A stretch of DNA of 64,000 bases from DASXHY01 sp035552155 (GTDB lineage Bacteria > Verrucomicrobiota > Verrucomicrobiia > Limisphaerales > DASXHY01): positions 186,001 through 250,000 of the forward strand of contig DASZLX010000028.1 in assembly GCA_035552155.1 (NCBI GenBank), given 5' to 3'. Of the stretch, positions 43,785 to 52,464 are shown piece after piece (within the stretch, counting starts at the first letter, position 1; each line of letters opens with the position of its first letter). Below the pieces are notes generated by a model. The model saw nothing but the letters and a program-made list of their open reading frames with translations, was not told the origin of the DNA and did not search any database. The position numbers and the translations under genes are program-made.

Positions 43785-45860
43785 TCAGTTCGAAGTCCTC
43801 TTGCCGTCCAGCAATTCCCGCACCAGCTCCTTCGCGTGATAAATTTTATTCAACCCTTCGATGATCGCGGCGGAATCCACCGCCGTTGCGCGCCCCTGCT
43901 TATCGTCGAACGCATAATCCCACGGCAAACCCTGCAGATTTCCGTCAAAAATAATCCCCACAAATTCCCCGGCGCGATTCACCACCGGGCTGCCGGAATT
44001 CCCGCCGATGATATCGCAAGTGCTCACAAAATTATACGGCGTTTTCAAATTCAGCCGCGAACGTCCGGCTGCCCAGCTCGCCGGCAAATCGAACGGCGGA
44101 CGCCCTTTCATTTCCGTCGCCCGCTCGTAAAGCCCCGCGAAGGTCGTGAACGCCGGCACCGGTTTTTCGTCTTCCTCGTAGCCCTTCACCGTGCCGAACG
44201 ACAGCCGCAACGTCCCCGTGGCATCGGGATAACGCGATCCGCCCGTGCCCAGCAGCGCATTCGCCGCGCGGGCGATCGCCGCATGGGCTTGCTGTTTCAC
44301 CTCGTTCTGCTCCTCCGCGACTTTTCGCAGCGCGCGCGCGTCCGGATCGAGCAATCGCGCCACTTCAATCATCGGATCGTTCGCGGCGGAAACCGCGCTG
44401 GCGCCGCCTTCATAAAGTTTTTTTCGAAAAGCCACATCGCGCACTTTTGTGCCCTTGATCAATTCCACCGCGCGCTCATGCGGCGATTTGCCGGCCAGCA
44501 CTTTCTTCACCAGCGCGTCGTCATCGCCGAATTGCGTCGCGAAATACGTCAACGAATCCGAGAGCGTGAGAATTTCCAGGTCCGTGTAAATCGGCCGCGG
44601 GGAAAACAGGCCCAGTTCCAGCGTCGCCCTGCTGGAATCGGAAAATTCCCGCAAACGCTCGCCGTTCGCCTTGGGCCGCTCTTCTCCTGCGCGGAGAAGT
44701 GTGCGTGCTATGTGAAAACTGTCCGAAATAAAACCATCGCCGCGTTCGAGTAACGCATAACGCTCCGACTGCGCGGCCAGCGTTTTGGTCGCGTCCGCAA
44801 TTTTATCGTAAGCCGCGCGCGCGTCGGAAAATTCCGGTTTATCCGCAAGTTGTGCTTTGAAAGCCGCTTCCGTGCTCATTTTCTTGCCCATCAAATCCGG
44901 ATCGAGCAGGCCGGCCAAGCGGCCATCGAATGCCTTCCGCGAGTTTTGCACGCCGAACAGAAACTCCCGCGCCCGCCGCGCATTCTCCTCCGCGCGCGCG
45001 CTCCAGTTCGCCAGCAAAACCTCTTCGCGCTTGAGGTTCGCGAGCCGGAACGGCAGCCCCTGGTCGCGCAAATTGTCCAATTCCGCCATCGTCAACTGCC
45101 GACTCGTGCCGCCCGGATGCCCGGAGACAAATACCAATTCGCCATCGCGCGGGCCGGTCGCCGAAAATTTCAGAAAATCTTTTATTTTCGCCGGCTTGCC
45201 ATTTTCATAGGCGCGAAACAGGCAGATGTCGAAATCGAAGCGCGGAAATTCGAAATTATCCGGGTCGCCGCCAAAAAACGCGGCCTGTTGTTCCGGCGCG
45301 AAAACAATCCGCACGTCCGTGTAGCGTTTGTAGCGGTAAAGCTGATACGTGCCGCCCTGCCACAACGTGACCACGTCCGACCGCAGGCCGGTTTTGTCCA
45401 GCGACTCCTTCTCAATCTCCGCGATCACTTTGCGGCGCGCCGCAAACGCGGTTTGCGGATCGGCGTCCTTGGGAATGGCCGCATTGACGCGTTCGGAAAC
45501 ATCCTCGATGGATTGCAGCACATTGATCTCGAGGTCGAGGCACTTCAATTCCTCCGCCATGGTGCGCGCGTAAAAACCGTCCCGCAGATAATTTTTTTCC
45601 TTCGTGCTCAGCTTTTGCAGCGACCCGGCGCCGACGTGATGATTGGAAATCAGCAACCCGTCTTCGCTCACAAAACTTCCCGAAGCGCCAATGCGTACGG
45701 AGGATTTCTGTAAATGCTCCAGCCAGGCATCACTCGGTTCGAATTGATAACGCTCACGGAAAATTTCACGCGGCGGCTGGTTAAAGAGCCACATGCCTTC
45801 ATCAGCGCGCCCGGCAAAAAGAACACTCAGGAAGACCGCGGCGAACAAGGAGGATTTCAT
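43785..45860 (-). CDS. S46 family serine dipeptidyl-peptidase (DPP7/DPP11-like)
   Basis: This 691-aa exported peptidase starts at 45860, giving a signal peptide (1-19). It carries the S46 marks EGMWLFNQPP, LISNHHVGAGS (catalytic His at 74-75), FGGDPDNFEFPRFDFDICLFR (Asp region) and IGGNSGSPVVN (nucleophile S622). DPP7/DPP11 remove dipeptides from oligopeptides in the periplasm. The family usually has CG after NHH; here it is VG. Alternative upstream starts would add an unrelated 63-residue leader. Confidence 0.88.
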   Translation of the reverse strand: MKSSLFAAVFLSVLFAGRADEGMWLFNQPPREIFRERYQFEPSDAWLEHLQKSSVRIGASGSFVSEDGLLISNHHVGAGSLQKLSTKEKNYLRDGFYARTMAEELKCLDLEINVLQSIEDVSERVNAAIPKDADPQTAFAARRKVIAEIEKESLDKTGLRSDVVTLWQGGTYQLYRYKRYTDVRIVFAPEQQAAFFGGDPDNFEFPRFDFDICLFRAYENGKPAKIKDFLKFSATGPRDGELVFVSGHPGGTSRQLTMAELDNLRDQGLPFRLANLKREEVLLANWSARAEENARRAREFLFGVQNSRKAFDGRLAGLLDPDLMGKKMSTEAAFKAQLADKPEFSDARAAYDKIADATKTLAAQSERYALLERGDGFISDSFHIARTLLRAGEERPKANGERLREFSDSSRATLELGLFSPRPIYTDLEILTLSDSLTYFATQFGDDDALVKKVLAGKSPHERAVELIKGTKVRDVAFRKKLYEGGASAVSAANDPMIEVARLLDPDARALRKVAEEQNEVKQQAHAAIARAANALLGTGGSRYPDATGTLRLSFGTVKGYEEDEKPVPAFTTFAGLYERATEMKGRPPFDLPASWAAGRSRLNLKTPYNFVSTCDIIGGNSGSPVVNRAGEFVGIIFDGNLQGLPWDYAFDDKQGRATAVDSAAIIEGLNKIYHAKELVRELLDGKRTSN

Positions 45861-45975
45861 GGCCGCGACACTAATCGAACAGATCAAAGTCCGCGACTGA
45901 AAATTGTCCTGTCTCCGCAGTCCTTCAATTGAATACTCGCCATCAAACAGAACCCAAATTGACTCGGCATTATCC

Positions 45976-47598
45976 ATGCCGCAACATGAGCCTGTGCGGA
46001 TTGACGTAAGAAAACTTTTGGCTTTGGTCGGATTTATTTTCACCAACATTGTTTCGGGGACGCCGATTCATCTCAGCATTACGCCCAGAGGACCCACTCA
46101 GGCAGCTATTACCATAAGCCCGGTCGCCCCGTATACCGATAGTGTTTATGAAATTCTCGTCCGTACCAACAGCCTGGAAGGTCGTTGGATAAATATCTAT
46201 TCCTGCGTAGGGAATCCGAGTCGAACCATATCGGCGGTGATAAACTTGAAAAATGTTCGCGGACTGACCACGGACAATCTCCAAAATTGGACTTTCGTGG
46301 CGGGTTACGGCGGAGATACGGATGGAAATCTTCTCTCCGATATTTACGAAGATCTCGTTTCGCGCACCGATCCGTATGCGGGCGCGGACCCTTACAGTTG
46401 TCCGATGAACGACGGTTGGACTTATTTCGAAAAAATGCAGCGTGGCATGGACCCATACCTTCCCTATCCACCACCTCCACCGCGATTAATGAGCTGCGCA
46501 ATTCGCGAAAACACTAATTCCTCCATTCCCCGCAGCGGAATCGCCACGCTTACCTGGACACAGCAGGGGCACGTGGAATATTTTATCGTGGAACGCGCCA
46601 ACCGCACTCTTCGCCGCACGACCAACAACTGGAAATCCTCTTGGCCGCCCACAAACCGCCCCCCGCATTTTCCGCCCTCCCGCCGGTATCCGCCGTACGA
46701 AGACACGTGGATTACCGGACCATCTCAGGTCGTCGCGAAGATTCCCGCACAGCCGGGCGTCCAAGAGTATCATTTTAGCCAATCCAACGTTGACACGTTT
46801 TTTCAACCTCTTTACCGGGTGCAATGCCATTTTTCCACCAATCTGCTTCACGCCTATCTGGACAAGGTCAATACCGCGATTATCCGACACACACTCATCC
46901 CCGTCATCGCGCAACCTTCGACCAATGGTTATGATCTAAGCGTGCAGCATCCGATTAGAGACGCCTATTACCTCCTGCTCGTGCGCGACAAGAACAATCC
47001 GCAATGGCGGGCCAGCGGCTATTTTACCTCGGGGACAAACCGCGGTCCGGTGCTTTTACACGTGGACACAAAAGGGATGATGTCCGACGGGCAACGTCCG
47101 CTGGCCATGCCGCCAGTAAAATGCGTGCCAGTAGTCGACCAACCCGAATTCGTTGCGGGGTGGGGTGAAGACAGCGACGAGGATGGCCTGCCCGACGCCT
47201 ATGAAGTGCTGGTGACAAAGACTGAGCCCGATAAAACGGATACCGGCAATACAGGAATCATTGACGGGTATAAAGAATTTGCTGCAGACGGTTGGAGCAA
47301 TCTGGAGAAATTTCGTAGACGCTTGAACCCGTTTCAACCGGTCGTTCCACCCCAGACCGTCGAGTTGAACAAACCGACCCTTATGGAAATCACGAAAGCA
47401 AGCGTTCTCCTCACCGACTTGCACTACGAGTCGCATTTCGAAATCCGCACTAACGGAGGATTTGTTTTCCAGCCGCTGACAAATTTTTCAGCAGAGTTTT
47501 ATCGGAACTTTTCACGCGACCCGAGGAACGCTCGCGGCAATTTCGACCTTCGTGTTTCCTGGTCAATTCCGGAACCGCATCCGCATTCTGATTGGTAA
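45976..47598 (+). CDS. Secreted protein with thrombospondin-type-3-like calcium repeats
   Basis: This 540-aa protein starts at ATG 45976, with a hydrophobic segment (about 12-27) after a basic N-terminus, a probable signal peptide. Two calcium-binding loops of the TSP3 type are seen: GGDTDGNLLSDIYEDL (about 110) and GEDSDEDGLPDAYEVL (about 395). A Pro-rich stretch (PYPPPPPR) separates halves. Repeated FVAGYGGDTDG/FVAGWGEDSDE segments suggest internal duplication. It is a surface or secreted protein of unknown role, divergent from the S46 peptidase. Confidence 0.65.
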   Translation: MPQHEPVRIDVRKLLALVGFIFTNIVSGTPIHLSITPRGPTQAAITISPVAPYTDSVYEILVRTNSLEGRWINIYSCVGNPSRTISAVINLKNVRGLTTDNLQNWTFVAGYGGDTDGNLLSDIYEDLVSRTDPYAGADPYSCPMNDGWTYFEKMQRGMDPYLPYPPPPPRLMSCAIRENTNSSIPRSGIATLTWTQQGHVEYFIVERANRTLRRTTNNWKSSWPPTNRPPHFPPSRRYPPYEDTWITGPSQVVAKIPAQPGVQEYHFSQSNVDTFFQPLYRVQCHFSTNLLHAYLDKVNTAIIRHTLIPVIAQPSTNGYDLSVQHPIRDAYYLLLVRDKNNPQWRASGYFTSGTNRGPVLLHVDTKGMMSDGQRPLAMPPVKCVPVVDQPEFVAGWGEDSDEDGLPDAYEVLVTKTEPDKTDTGNTGIIDGYKEFAADGWSNLEKFRRRLNPFQPVVPPQTVELNKPTLMEITKASVLLTDLHYESHFEIRTNGGFVFQPLTNFSAEFYRNFSRDPRNARGNFDLRVSWSIPEPHPHSDW

Positions 47599-47628
47599 TT
47601 GGCCGGAGGACCAAAAAAAATATTCGCG

Positions 47629-48291
47629 TTATTTTTCCGGCGGCTCACCGCAATGCGCCTTCCACGAAGCGTAAGCGGCGGCATCCGACAGCATCGTGTC
47701 GATCGTCGCAATCAACGGGTCGGGCCGCCAACATCCGGAAAACACCGCGCGATCACCAATATTGCTTTCCAAAACAAACGTCGGACGCTGCGTCACTTTC
47801 AGCGCATGAAACTCCGCCGTGCTCGCTCGCACACGCTGCTCGATTTCCGCCGAACGCGCGTTGGACATCAAAGCCCTCTCGTCCAAAGCGGCAGTTTTGG
47901 CCGCAATGTTTACCGAGACACGCCAATCCGAAACTTTTTTGCCCTCGCGCATCGCTGCCTCCATTAACGCCAGGCGCACTCGATCATCCGTCACGCCCAA
48001 ATCCTTTGCTGCTTCGGCGACGCAATTCGGCGCGAGAAACTCCGGCAGCACTGGATCCAGCCAGCCCGAATTCAACATGAACGGCGAGCGCGTAATGGTT
48101 CCGCTACGGCGATAAAACCAATCGCACTGCTCGCGCGATTTCGACATGCTGTTTTCATCGAGCAGCGCAATTTGCCAACTGAATTCCACCGGCGCTTTCG
48201 CGTAGCGCAGCTTTAATTCCGTCCACGCCGGCTCCGCCCAGTAACACCACGACGAGGTAGTATCGAGATAATAGACAATTTGGATGTTCAT
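47629..48291 (-). CDS. DsbA-family thioredoxin-like oxidoreductase (FrnE-like)
   Basis: This 220-aa protein starts at 48291 (MNIQIVYYLDTTSSWCYW). The thioredoxin-fold start has SSWCYWAEP in place of the CPWC of FrnE, so only one Cys remains. VAEAAKDLGVTDDRVRLALMEAAMREGKKVSD and TQRPTFVLESNIGDRAVFSG follow the DsbA/2-hydroxychromene-2-carboxylate isomerase family layout. It probably acts as a thiol isomerase or transferase. It is cytoplasmic (no signal peptide) and lies 94 bp downstream of thrS. Confidence 0.75.
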   Translation of the reverse strand: MNIQIVYYLDTTSSWCYWAEPAWTELKLRYAKAPVEFSWQIALLDENSMSKSREQCDWFYRRSGTITRSPFMLNSGWLDPVLPEFLAPNCVAEAAKDLGVTDDRVRLALMEAAMREGKKVSDWRVSVNIAAKTAALDERALMSNARSAEIEQRVRASTAEFHALKVTQRPTFVLESNIGDRAVFSGCWRPDPLIATIDTMLSDAAAYASWKAHCGEPPEK

Positions 48292-48312
48292 GTATCGATT
48301 CGGAACAACTGC

Positions 48313-48372
48313 GAAAAGGTGATCCGCAAATGACGCCGATTTTCGCCGATGTTTTAATCTGCGTTCATCTCC
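48313..48372. repeat. Dispersed CCGCAAATGACGCCGATT repeat
   Basis: ATCCGCAAATGACGCCGATT, then TTCGCCGATGTTTTAATCTGCG, forms a degenerate inverted repeat around GCCGAT/ATCTGCG. A related motif is at 4739-4765. It lies between thrS and the DsbA-like gene. Confidence 0.45.
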
Positions 48373-48385
48373 GCCGTCTGCCGGC

Positions 48386-50473
48386 TCACGACCGCCGCTC
48401 TTTAATCGCCGCCAGAATATCCGCCACGACCTCACCCTTTGGCTTCGCGCCCACATTGCCTTTGCCGTGCAAACGCACGCTGACGTTTCCCGCCTCCATA
48501 TCGCGACCGCCGATGACGAGCATCGTGTGCACTTTCGCCTGCTCGGCCTCCTGGATTTTGCCGTTGATTTTATTCGAAGAATAATCGGCATCCACACGCA
48601 CCATATTCGCGCGAAGTTCGTTCACGATGGCCTTCGCGTAATTAATCAACGGCTCCTCCTCGCCAATCGTCAGCACGCGCACCTGCTCGGGCGCGAGCCA
48701 CAGCGGGAAATTCCCGGCGTAATGCTCAATCAAGAAACCAATGAATCGCTCGTGCGTGCCCAGCGGCGCGCGATGAATGCACAACGGCGTCTTCTCGGTA
48801 TTATCGCGGTCGCGATAGGTGAGGCCGAACTTCGCCGGCACCGCAAAATCCACCTGGTTGGTCGCGATGGTAAATTCACGCCCAATCGCGCTCCACACCT
48901 GGACGTCAATCTTCGGGCCGTAGAACGCGGCTTCATTCGCGACTTCCACGTAATTGATGCCGCTCTCCTGCAACACGCGCCGCACCATGTCCTCCGTCTT
49001 GAGCCACAGCTCGGGCTCGTTCACGTATTTTTTCCCAAGCCCTTCCTTTGAGTGCGTGCTGAAACGCATCTGATATTTTTCCAATCCGAAGATTTTGAAA
49101 TATTTCAGATACATATCGTTCACGGCCTTGAACTCCTCCGCGAACTGGCCTTCCGTGCAATAGATGTGCGCGTCATTCATGTTGAGCGAGCGCACACGCA
49201 TCAAGCCGAACAACTCGCCGCTCTGCTCGTAACGATAACAAGTGCCGTACTCCGCCAACCGCAACGGCAAATCCCGATAGCTCTTGGGCTCCGCCGCAAA
49301 AATGCGATGGTGATGCGGACAGTTCATCGCTTTGAGGTAGTAATGGTCGGCGGGCGGCAACGATCCTAGCTTTGTCCGAGCGCTCTCACGTTTCTTTAAC
49401 CATTCATCCAACTCTGGAGGACCCCACCCCATGTCTTTCCATCGCGATATTCGGTTCTCTAAATCGATCTCCGAAATATCCTCACGACTTATCCTTTCCT
49501 CGTCGATAGCCTTTTGAATTATGGTTTCTTCCAAATCGGAAAGTCTTGCCTCATGCCCGATTACCTCGTTCTCAAGCCGCTTTCGCTCGACCGCGAACTC
49601 ATCGACAATTATCGGCTTAAACATGCTCTCCGCGTAATACGGCAAATGCCCCGAAGTCTTATACATCTTCTCCCGCGCCAAATGCGGAGTCTTCACCCGC
49701 ACATAACCCGCCGCAAATTCCGTTTCCTTCGCCAGCTTTTCCAATTCCTCGACCAAGGCGGTGCCTTTCGGCAACCACAGCGGTAAACCGGGCCCGACGT
49801 ATTCCGTATCAATCGCAAACAAACCCATCTCCGCGCCAATTTTGCGATGATCCCGCCGCTTCGCCTCGTCGAGCATCTTGAAATGCTCCTCCATCGCGGT
49901 CTTATTCTTGAACGCGGTGCCGTAGATGCGTTGAAGCTGCGGATTTTTTTCGTCACCCTTGTAATACGCGCTCGCGACGGTGGTCAGCTTGTAGGCGCCG
50001 ATATTTCCCGTGCGCATCACGTGCGGTCCGGCGCACAGGTCGATGAAATCGCCGTTCTTGTAATAAGTAATCTGCTCGCCTTCAGGAATCGCCTCGAGAT
50101 TGCCGAGCTTGAACTTACTCGGATTTCCCGGCCGCTCCGTCAAGCCGCCCAACCGCCCGCTCTCCGAATCCTTGATGGCCTGCTCGCGCGTGACGACGAT
50201 TCTTTCGAAAACGTTGTTCGCCTTAATCTCCTTCTTCATTTCCTCCTCGATCTTCGGAAAATCCTCCGGCGAAATCCGATGCTTCAAATCCACATCGTAA
50301 TAAAAACCGTTTTCGACCGGCGGCCCGGCAGCGAATTGCGCGTCCGGCCACAGCTGCAAAATCGCCGTCGCCATGACGTGCGCCGCGGAATGCCGGATGC
50401 GCTCCAGTTCAGTCATCTTCGCGCGGTCATCGAGACTTTTGCGTTCCTTCGATTGTTCGTTTTCGTCTGCCAT
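48386..50473 (-). CDS. thrS: Threonyl-tRNA synthetase lacking TGS and carrying a ~80-residue catalytic-domain insertion
   Basis: This 695-aa enzyme starts at 50473 (MADENEQ). It begins at the N2 editing domain (RHSAAHVMATAI, DLCAGPHV); the N-terminal TGS domain of E. coli ThrRS is absent. The catalytic core has AMNCPHHHRIF (zinc), SGELFGLMRVRSLNMNDAHIYC (motif 2) and LCIHRAPLGTHERFIGFLIEHY (motif 3). The anticodon-binding domain follows. Between MFKP and YYLKAMNC lie 90 residues where the family has about 8. The insert is highly charged and helical, with WKDMGWGPPELDEWLKK. It remains in frame, so the enzyme is probably functional. Confidence 0.93.
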   Translation of the reverse strand: MADENEQSKERKSLDDRAKMTELERIRHSAAHVMATAILQLWPDAQFAAGPPVENGFYYDVDLKHRISPEDFPKIEEEMKKEIKANNVFERIVVTREQAIKDSESGRLGGLTERPGNPSKFKLGNLEAIPEGEQITYYKNGDFIDLCAGPHVMRTGNIGAYKLTTVASAYYKGDEKNPQLQRIYGTAFKNKTAMEEHFKMLDEAKRRDHRKIGAEMGLFAIDTEYVGPGLPLWLPKGTALVEELEKLAKETEFAAGYVRVKTPHLAREKMYKTSGHLPYYAESMFKPIIVDEFAVERKRLENEVIGHEARLSDLEETIIQKAIDEERISREDISEIDLENRISRWKDMGWGPPELDEWLKKRESARTKLGSLPPADHYYLKAMNCPHHHRIFAAEPKSYRDLPLRLAEYGTCYRYEQSGELFGLMRVRSLNMNDAHIYCTEGQFAEEFKAVNDMYLKYFKIFGLEKYQMRFSTHSKEGLGKKYVNEPELWLKTEDMVRRVLQESGINYVEVANEAAFYGPKIDVQVWSAIGREFTIATNQVDFAVPAKFGLTYRDRDNTEKTPLCIHRAPLGTHERFIGFLIEHYAGNFPLWLAPEQVRVLTIGEEEPLINYAKAIVNELRANMVRVDADYSSNKINGKIQEAEQAKVHTMLVIGGRDMEAGNVSVRLHGKGNVGAKPKGEVVADILAAIKERRS
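49347..49611 (-). other. In-frame insertion in the ThrRS catalytic domain
   Basis: This encodes roughly 82-88 extra residues between the MFKP strand and the zinc-binding YYLKAMNC segment. The insert is rich in Glu, Arg, Ile and Leu (VERKRLENEVIGHEARLSDL as an example) and looks like two or three helices. There are no intein splice motifs and no flanking repeats. Its origin is unknown. Confidence 0.6.
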
Positions 50474-50484
50474 AAGATTTGTTT

Positions 50485-50553
50485 GCCACAGAGGCACAGA
50501 GAAAACAGCGATTTGTCTGCGGATTTCCTCGGTGCGCTCTGTGTCTCTGTGGC
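50485..50553. repeat. CACAGAGGCACAGAG inverted repeat, copy 1
   Basis: Left arm GCCACAGAGGCACAGAG (50485-50501) pairs with CTCTGTGTCTCTGTGGC (50537-50553), with a single mismatch and a 35-nt centre. It is the dispersed GCCACAGAG...CTCTGTGGC class. Confidence 0.75.
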
Positions 50554-50560
50554 TATTTCA

Positions 50561-50596
50561 TAAATAAAAACGCCTCGAACATGCAGTGCGAGGCGT
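50561..50596 (-). terminator. Terminator-like hairpin in the thrS leader
   Basis: The 8-bp stem ACGCCTCG/CGAGGCGT (50570-50577 with 50589-50596) closes an 11-nt loop. On the minus strand it is followed by TTTTTATTTAT. No minus-strand gene lies upstream of it, so it would stop transcription inside the thrS leader. That fits attenuation control of thrS, by inference. No T-box consensus was found. Confidence 0.55.
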
Positions 50597-50708
50597 CGGC
50601 GTCCAGTCCCATTGGGGGAAGGACGCTAAATCGTCGTCGTATTAAATCCGAGCAACATGCGGGAAAGCTAGTCAAAATGGGATTGATTGGCAAATCGCAA
50701 ATGGACCT

Positions 50709-50793
50709 GCCACCGAGACACAGAGAACGCAGAGATCCATTTTAGTTTTTGCCCGGTGCCTCTGTGTCTCTGTGTCTCTGTGTCTCTGTGGCC
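50709..50793. repeat. CACAGAG inverted repeat, copy 2, with TGTCTCTG direct repeats
   Basis: Left arm GCCACCGAGACACAGAG (50709-50725) pairs with the CTCTGTGTCTCTGTGGC end. The right side contains about three tandem copies of the octamer TGTCTCTG. It is the second copy within 250 bp, and the two bracket the thrS leader hairpins. Confidence 0.7.
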
Positions 50794-50918
50794 ATTTTCA
50801 AAAACGCCCCGGAATTTTGCCGTCCGATCCGCGGCTTCCTTCAGTAGCTTTTTTTCCGCAAAACGCACATTGCATTAAGTAAACGAATCGTTACTCTTGC
50901 CCCGGAGTAGAAAAACCC

Positions 50919-51551
50919 ATGACGCCCCAGGCCAAAAAAAACGAAGTCAAACGACTCAAAGTCCTCTGGCAGTACGACATCCTCGATACTGTCCCGGAAG
51001 AGGTTTTTGACGACCTCACCGAGTTGGCCGCGCGCATTTGCGAGGCGCCCATCGCGCTCATCTCACTCGTGGACGAGGACCGCCAGTGGTTCAAATCAAA
51101 GGTCGGCGTGACCCTCAACGAAACTTCGCGCGACATTTCCTTTTGCGCGCACGCGGTCAAGCAACAGGAATTGTTCATCATTCCCGATGCGACCAAGGAT
51201 TTGCGCTTCGCCAACAATCCGCTCGTGATCTCCGATCCCAAGATCCGCTTTTACGCCGGCGCGCCGCTCATCACACCGGACGGCCATGCGCTCGGGACGT
51301 TGTGCGTGATTGACAAAGTGCCACGCGAGTTGCGTCCGGATCAACAGCAGGCCCTGCGCGTGCTCGCCCGCCACGTGATGACCCAACTCGAACTCCGCCG
51401 CCACTCCCGGGAACTCGCTGAAGCCAACGAAGCTCGCGACACCTCCACGGGAGAATTGGAAAAGGCGCGCGCGGAAAATGCGAAGCTCAGGCGCGAATTG
51501 GAAAAATTGAAAAATGGAAAGCCTTCGACCAAAAGCGCCGCGAAGAGATGA
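50919..51551 (+). CDS. GAF domain protein with C-terminal coiled coil
   Basis: This 210-aa soluble protein has a GAF domain (about 10-165: VFDDLTELAARICEAPIALISLVDEDRQWFKS, FCAHAV, YAGAPLITPDGHALGTLCVID). A charged coiled coil (about 165-200, rich in Glu/Lys/Leu) and a basic tail follow. GAF domains bind small ligands or chromophores. There is no output domain in the chain, so it probably signals by dimer contacts with a separate partner. It is monocistronic and divergent from thrS. Confidence 0.85.
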   Translation: MTPQAKKNEVKRLKVLWQYDILDTVPEEVFDDLTELAARICEAPIALISLVDEDRQWFKSKVGVTLNETSRDISFCAHAVKQQELFIIPDATKDLRFANNPLVISDPKIRFYAGAPLITPDGHALGTLCVIDKVPRELRPDQQQALRVLARHVMTQLELRRHSRELAEANEARDTSTGELEKARAENAKLRRELEKLKNGKPSTKSAAKR

Positions 51552-51627
51552 TCCGTCCGGACGGGCCCTCGCGTTTCCCAACCGAGGGTTTCCAACAAGT
51601 AAACTAATCGGTAGGACGCGTCACTTC

Positions 51628-51665
51628 GTGCGCGCTGACGGTTAGCAGGAAAAAACGGCGCGCAC
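51628..51665. repeat. GTGCGCGC/GCGCGCAC palindrome
   Basis: Arms 51628-51635 and 51658-51665 are complementary around a 22-nt centre. Flanking AGGACGCGTCACTTC and AATGAGCGCCCCACC strings look repeat-like. It lies between the GAF gene and the convergent 176-aa gene and could act as a terminator or be a dispersed repeat. Confidence 0.4.
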
Positions 51666-51728
51666 AATGAGCGCCCCACCGCTACGGCCTGCGGACATTT
51701 TGTAACCGGCCCTACATCGTTACGACTT

Positions 51729-52259
51729 TCAGAACTGATCTTCCTTTTCCTTGAACAAAACATTGAAAGTTGTCAGCGAACCGTAGCAGCGCGTGATGTA
51801 TTGCTGCATCTCGACTTTTTCGCCGTCGCTCAATTTCTCGTGGGCGTTTATTTTCTGTTCCAGCACGCGAAGCTGGTTGCGGACCATCACGATTTTGTGA
51901 AAAAACGTCTCGAGCGGCACTTCCTTCGTTTGCAGCGTGGGATCCGCCGGGTGCAAAACGGCCTTGCCATTATGCCAGCGGAGGCCGAGTTCCGAAACGC
52001 TCGCTCCGGGCTTTTCTACACCCAACTGGTCCACGGTCGATTCCACGATGCCCTGGACAAACTGTTTCAATGGCACCTCCGCATCGCCGATTTTCACCGT
52101 CGGCTCCGGCACTTTAATGTCCGCCAAACGCGGATCAATCGTCCGCAGCTCGCTGCCAAATCGAATTTCAGCCGAACCCGCCGAAACCTTTTCCACAATC
52201 CCTTCCCCATGGTGGGCGTGAATGATTTTCATTCCCGGAGTCAAAATCGGAGCATTCAT
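51729..52259 (-). CDS. Hypothetical protein with an N-terminal Tudor/CarD-like segment
   Basis: This 176-aa protein starts at 52259 (MNAPILTPGMKIIHAHHGEGIVEKVSAGSAEIRFGS in sense). The first ~35 residues look like the small beta-barrel found in CarD/UvrD C-termini (HxHHGEGxV...AEIRFG). The remainder is helical, with a charged stretch (EQKINAHEKLSDGEKVEMQQYI) suited to a helical bundle. No enzyme family is recognised. A role in nucleic-acid or RNA polymerase contact is only a guess. Confidence 0.6.
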   Translation of the reverse strand: MNAPILTPGMKIIHAHHGEGIVEKVSAGSAEIRFGSELRTIDPRLADIKVPEPTVKIGDAEVPLKQFVQGIVESTVDQLGVEKPGASVSELGLRWHNGKAVLHPADPTLQTKEVPLETFFHKIVMVRNQLRVLEQKINAHEKLSDGEKVEMQQYITRCYGSLTTFNVLFKEKEDQF

Positions 52260-52336
52260 AATCTTTGAAATACGCTGTCGTGTTAGCCTCAAGTTAAACC
52301 ATCGGCCGCCGCGAATAAACACGGATTTTGCTGCGT

Positions 52337-52372
52337 GGGACAGGCATCCTAACTGTCTCCATTTTATTTTCG
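52337..52372. repeat. Dispersed GACAGGC element (copy 2)
   Basis: GGGACAGGCATCCTAACTGT followed by CTCCATTTTATTTTCG matches 42659-42694 closely. The palindrome is less perfect here (CTAACTGTC instead of CTGCCTGTC). It lies upstream of the minus-strand 176-aa gene. Confidence 0.55.
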
Positions 52373-52464
52373 TTTTTGGTATAATTAGAGACAGGCGAAA
52401 CACCTATTCTGCGTAACCCGAAATTTAACCTTCGTTTTTTTTCGTTTTGATTTTTAATGGGCCC

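Larger units (their letters stand above)
50474..50918. other. Divergent intergenic region between thrS and the GAF gene
   Basis: No gene is seen. It holds two CACAGAG-type inverted repeats (50485-50553 and 50709-50793) with a terminator-like hairpin (50561-50596) and a second weaker hairpin (about 50599-50627) between them. It must carry the thrS leader and both promoters. Confidence 0.6.

Noticed and set aside
49347..49611. Intein in thrS
   Set aside because: The insert is too short and lacks splice-junction Cys/Ser and HN motifs.
50761..50790. CRISPR-like short repeats (TGTCTCTG)
   Set aside because: Octamer tandem repeats without spacers, part of a dispersed inverted repeat; no cas genes.
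50561..50918. T-box leader for thrS
   Set aside because: No TGGNACCGCG T-box sequence or specifier loop arrangement was seen; only the terminator-like hairpin.
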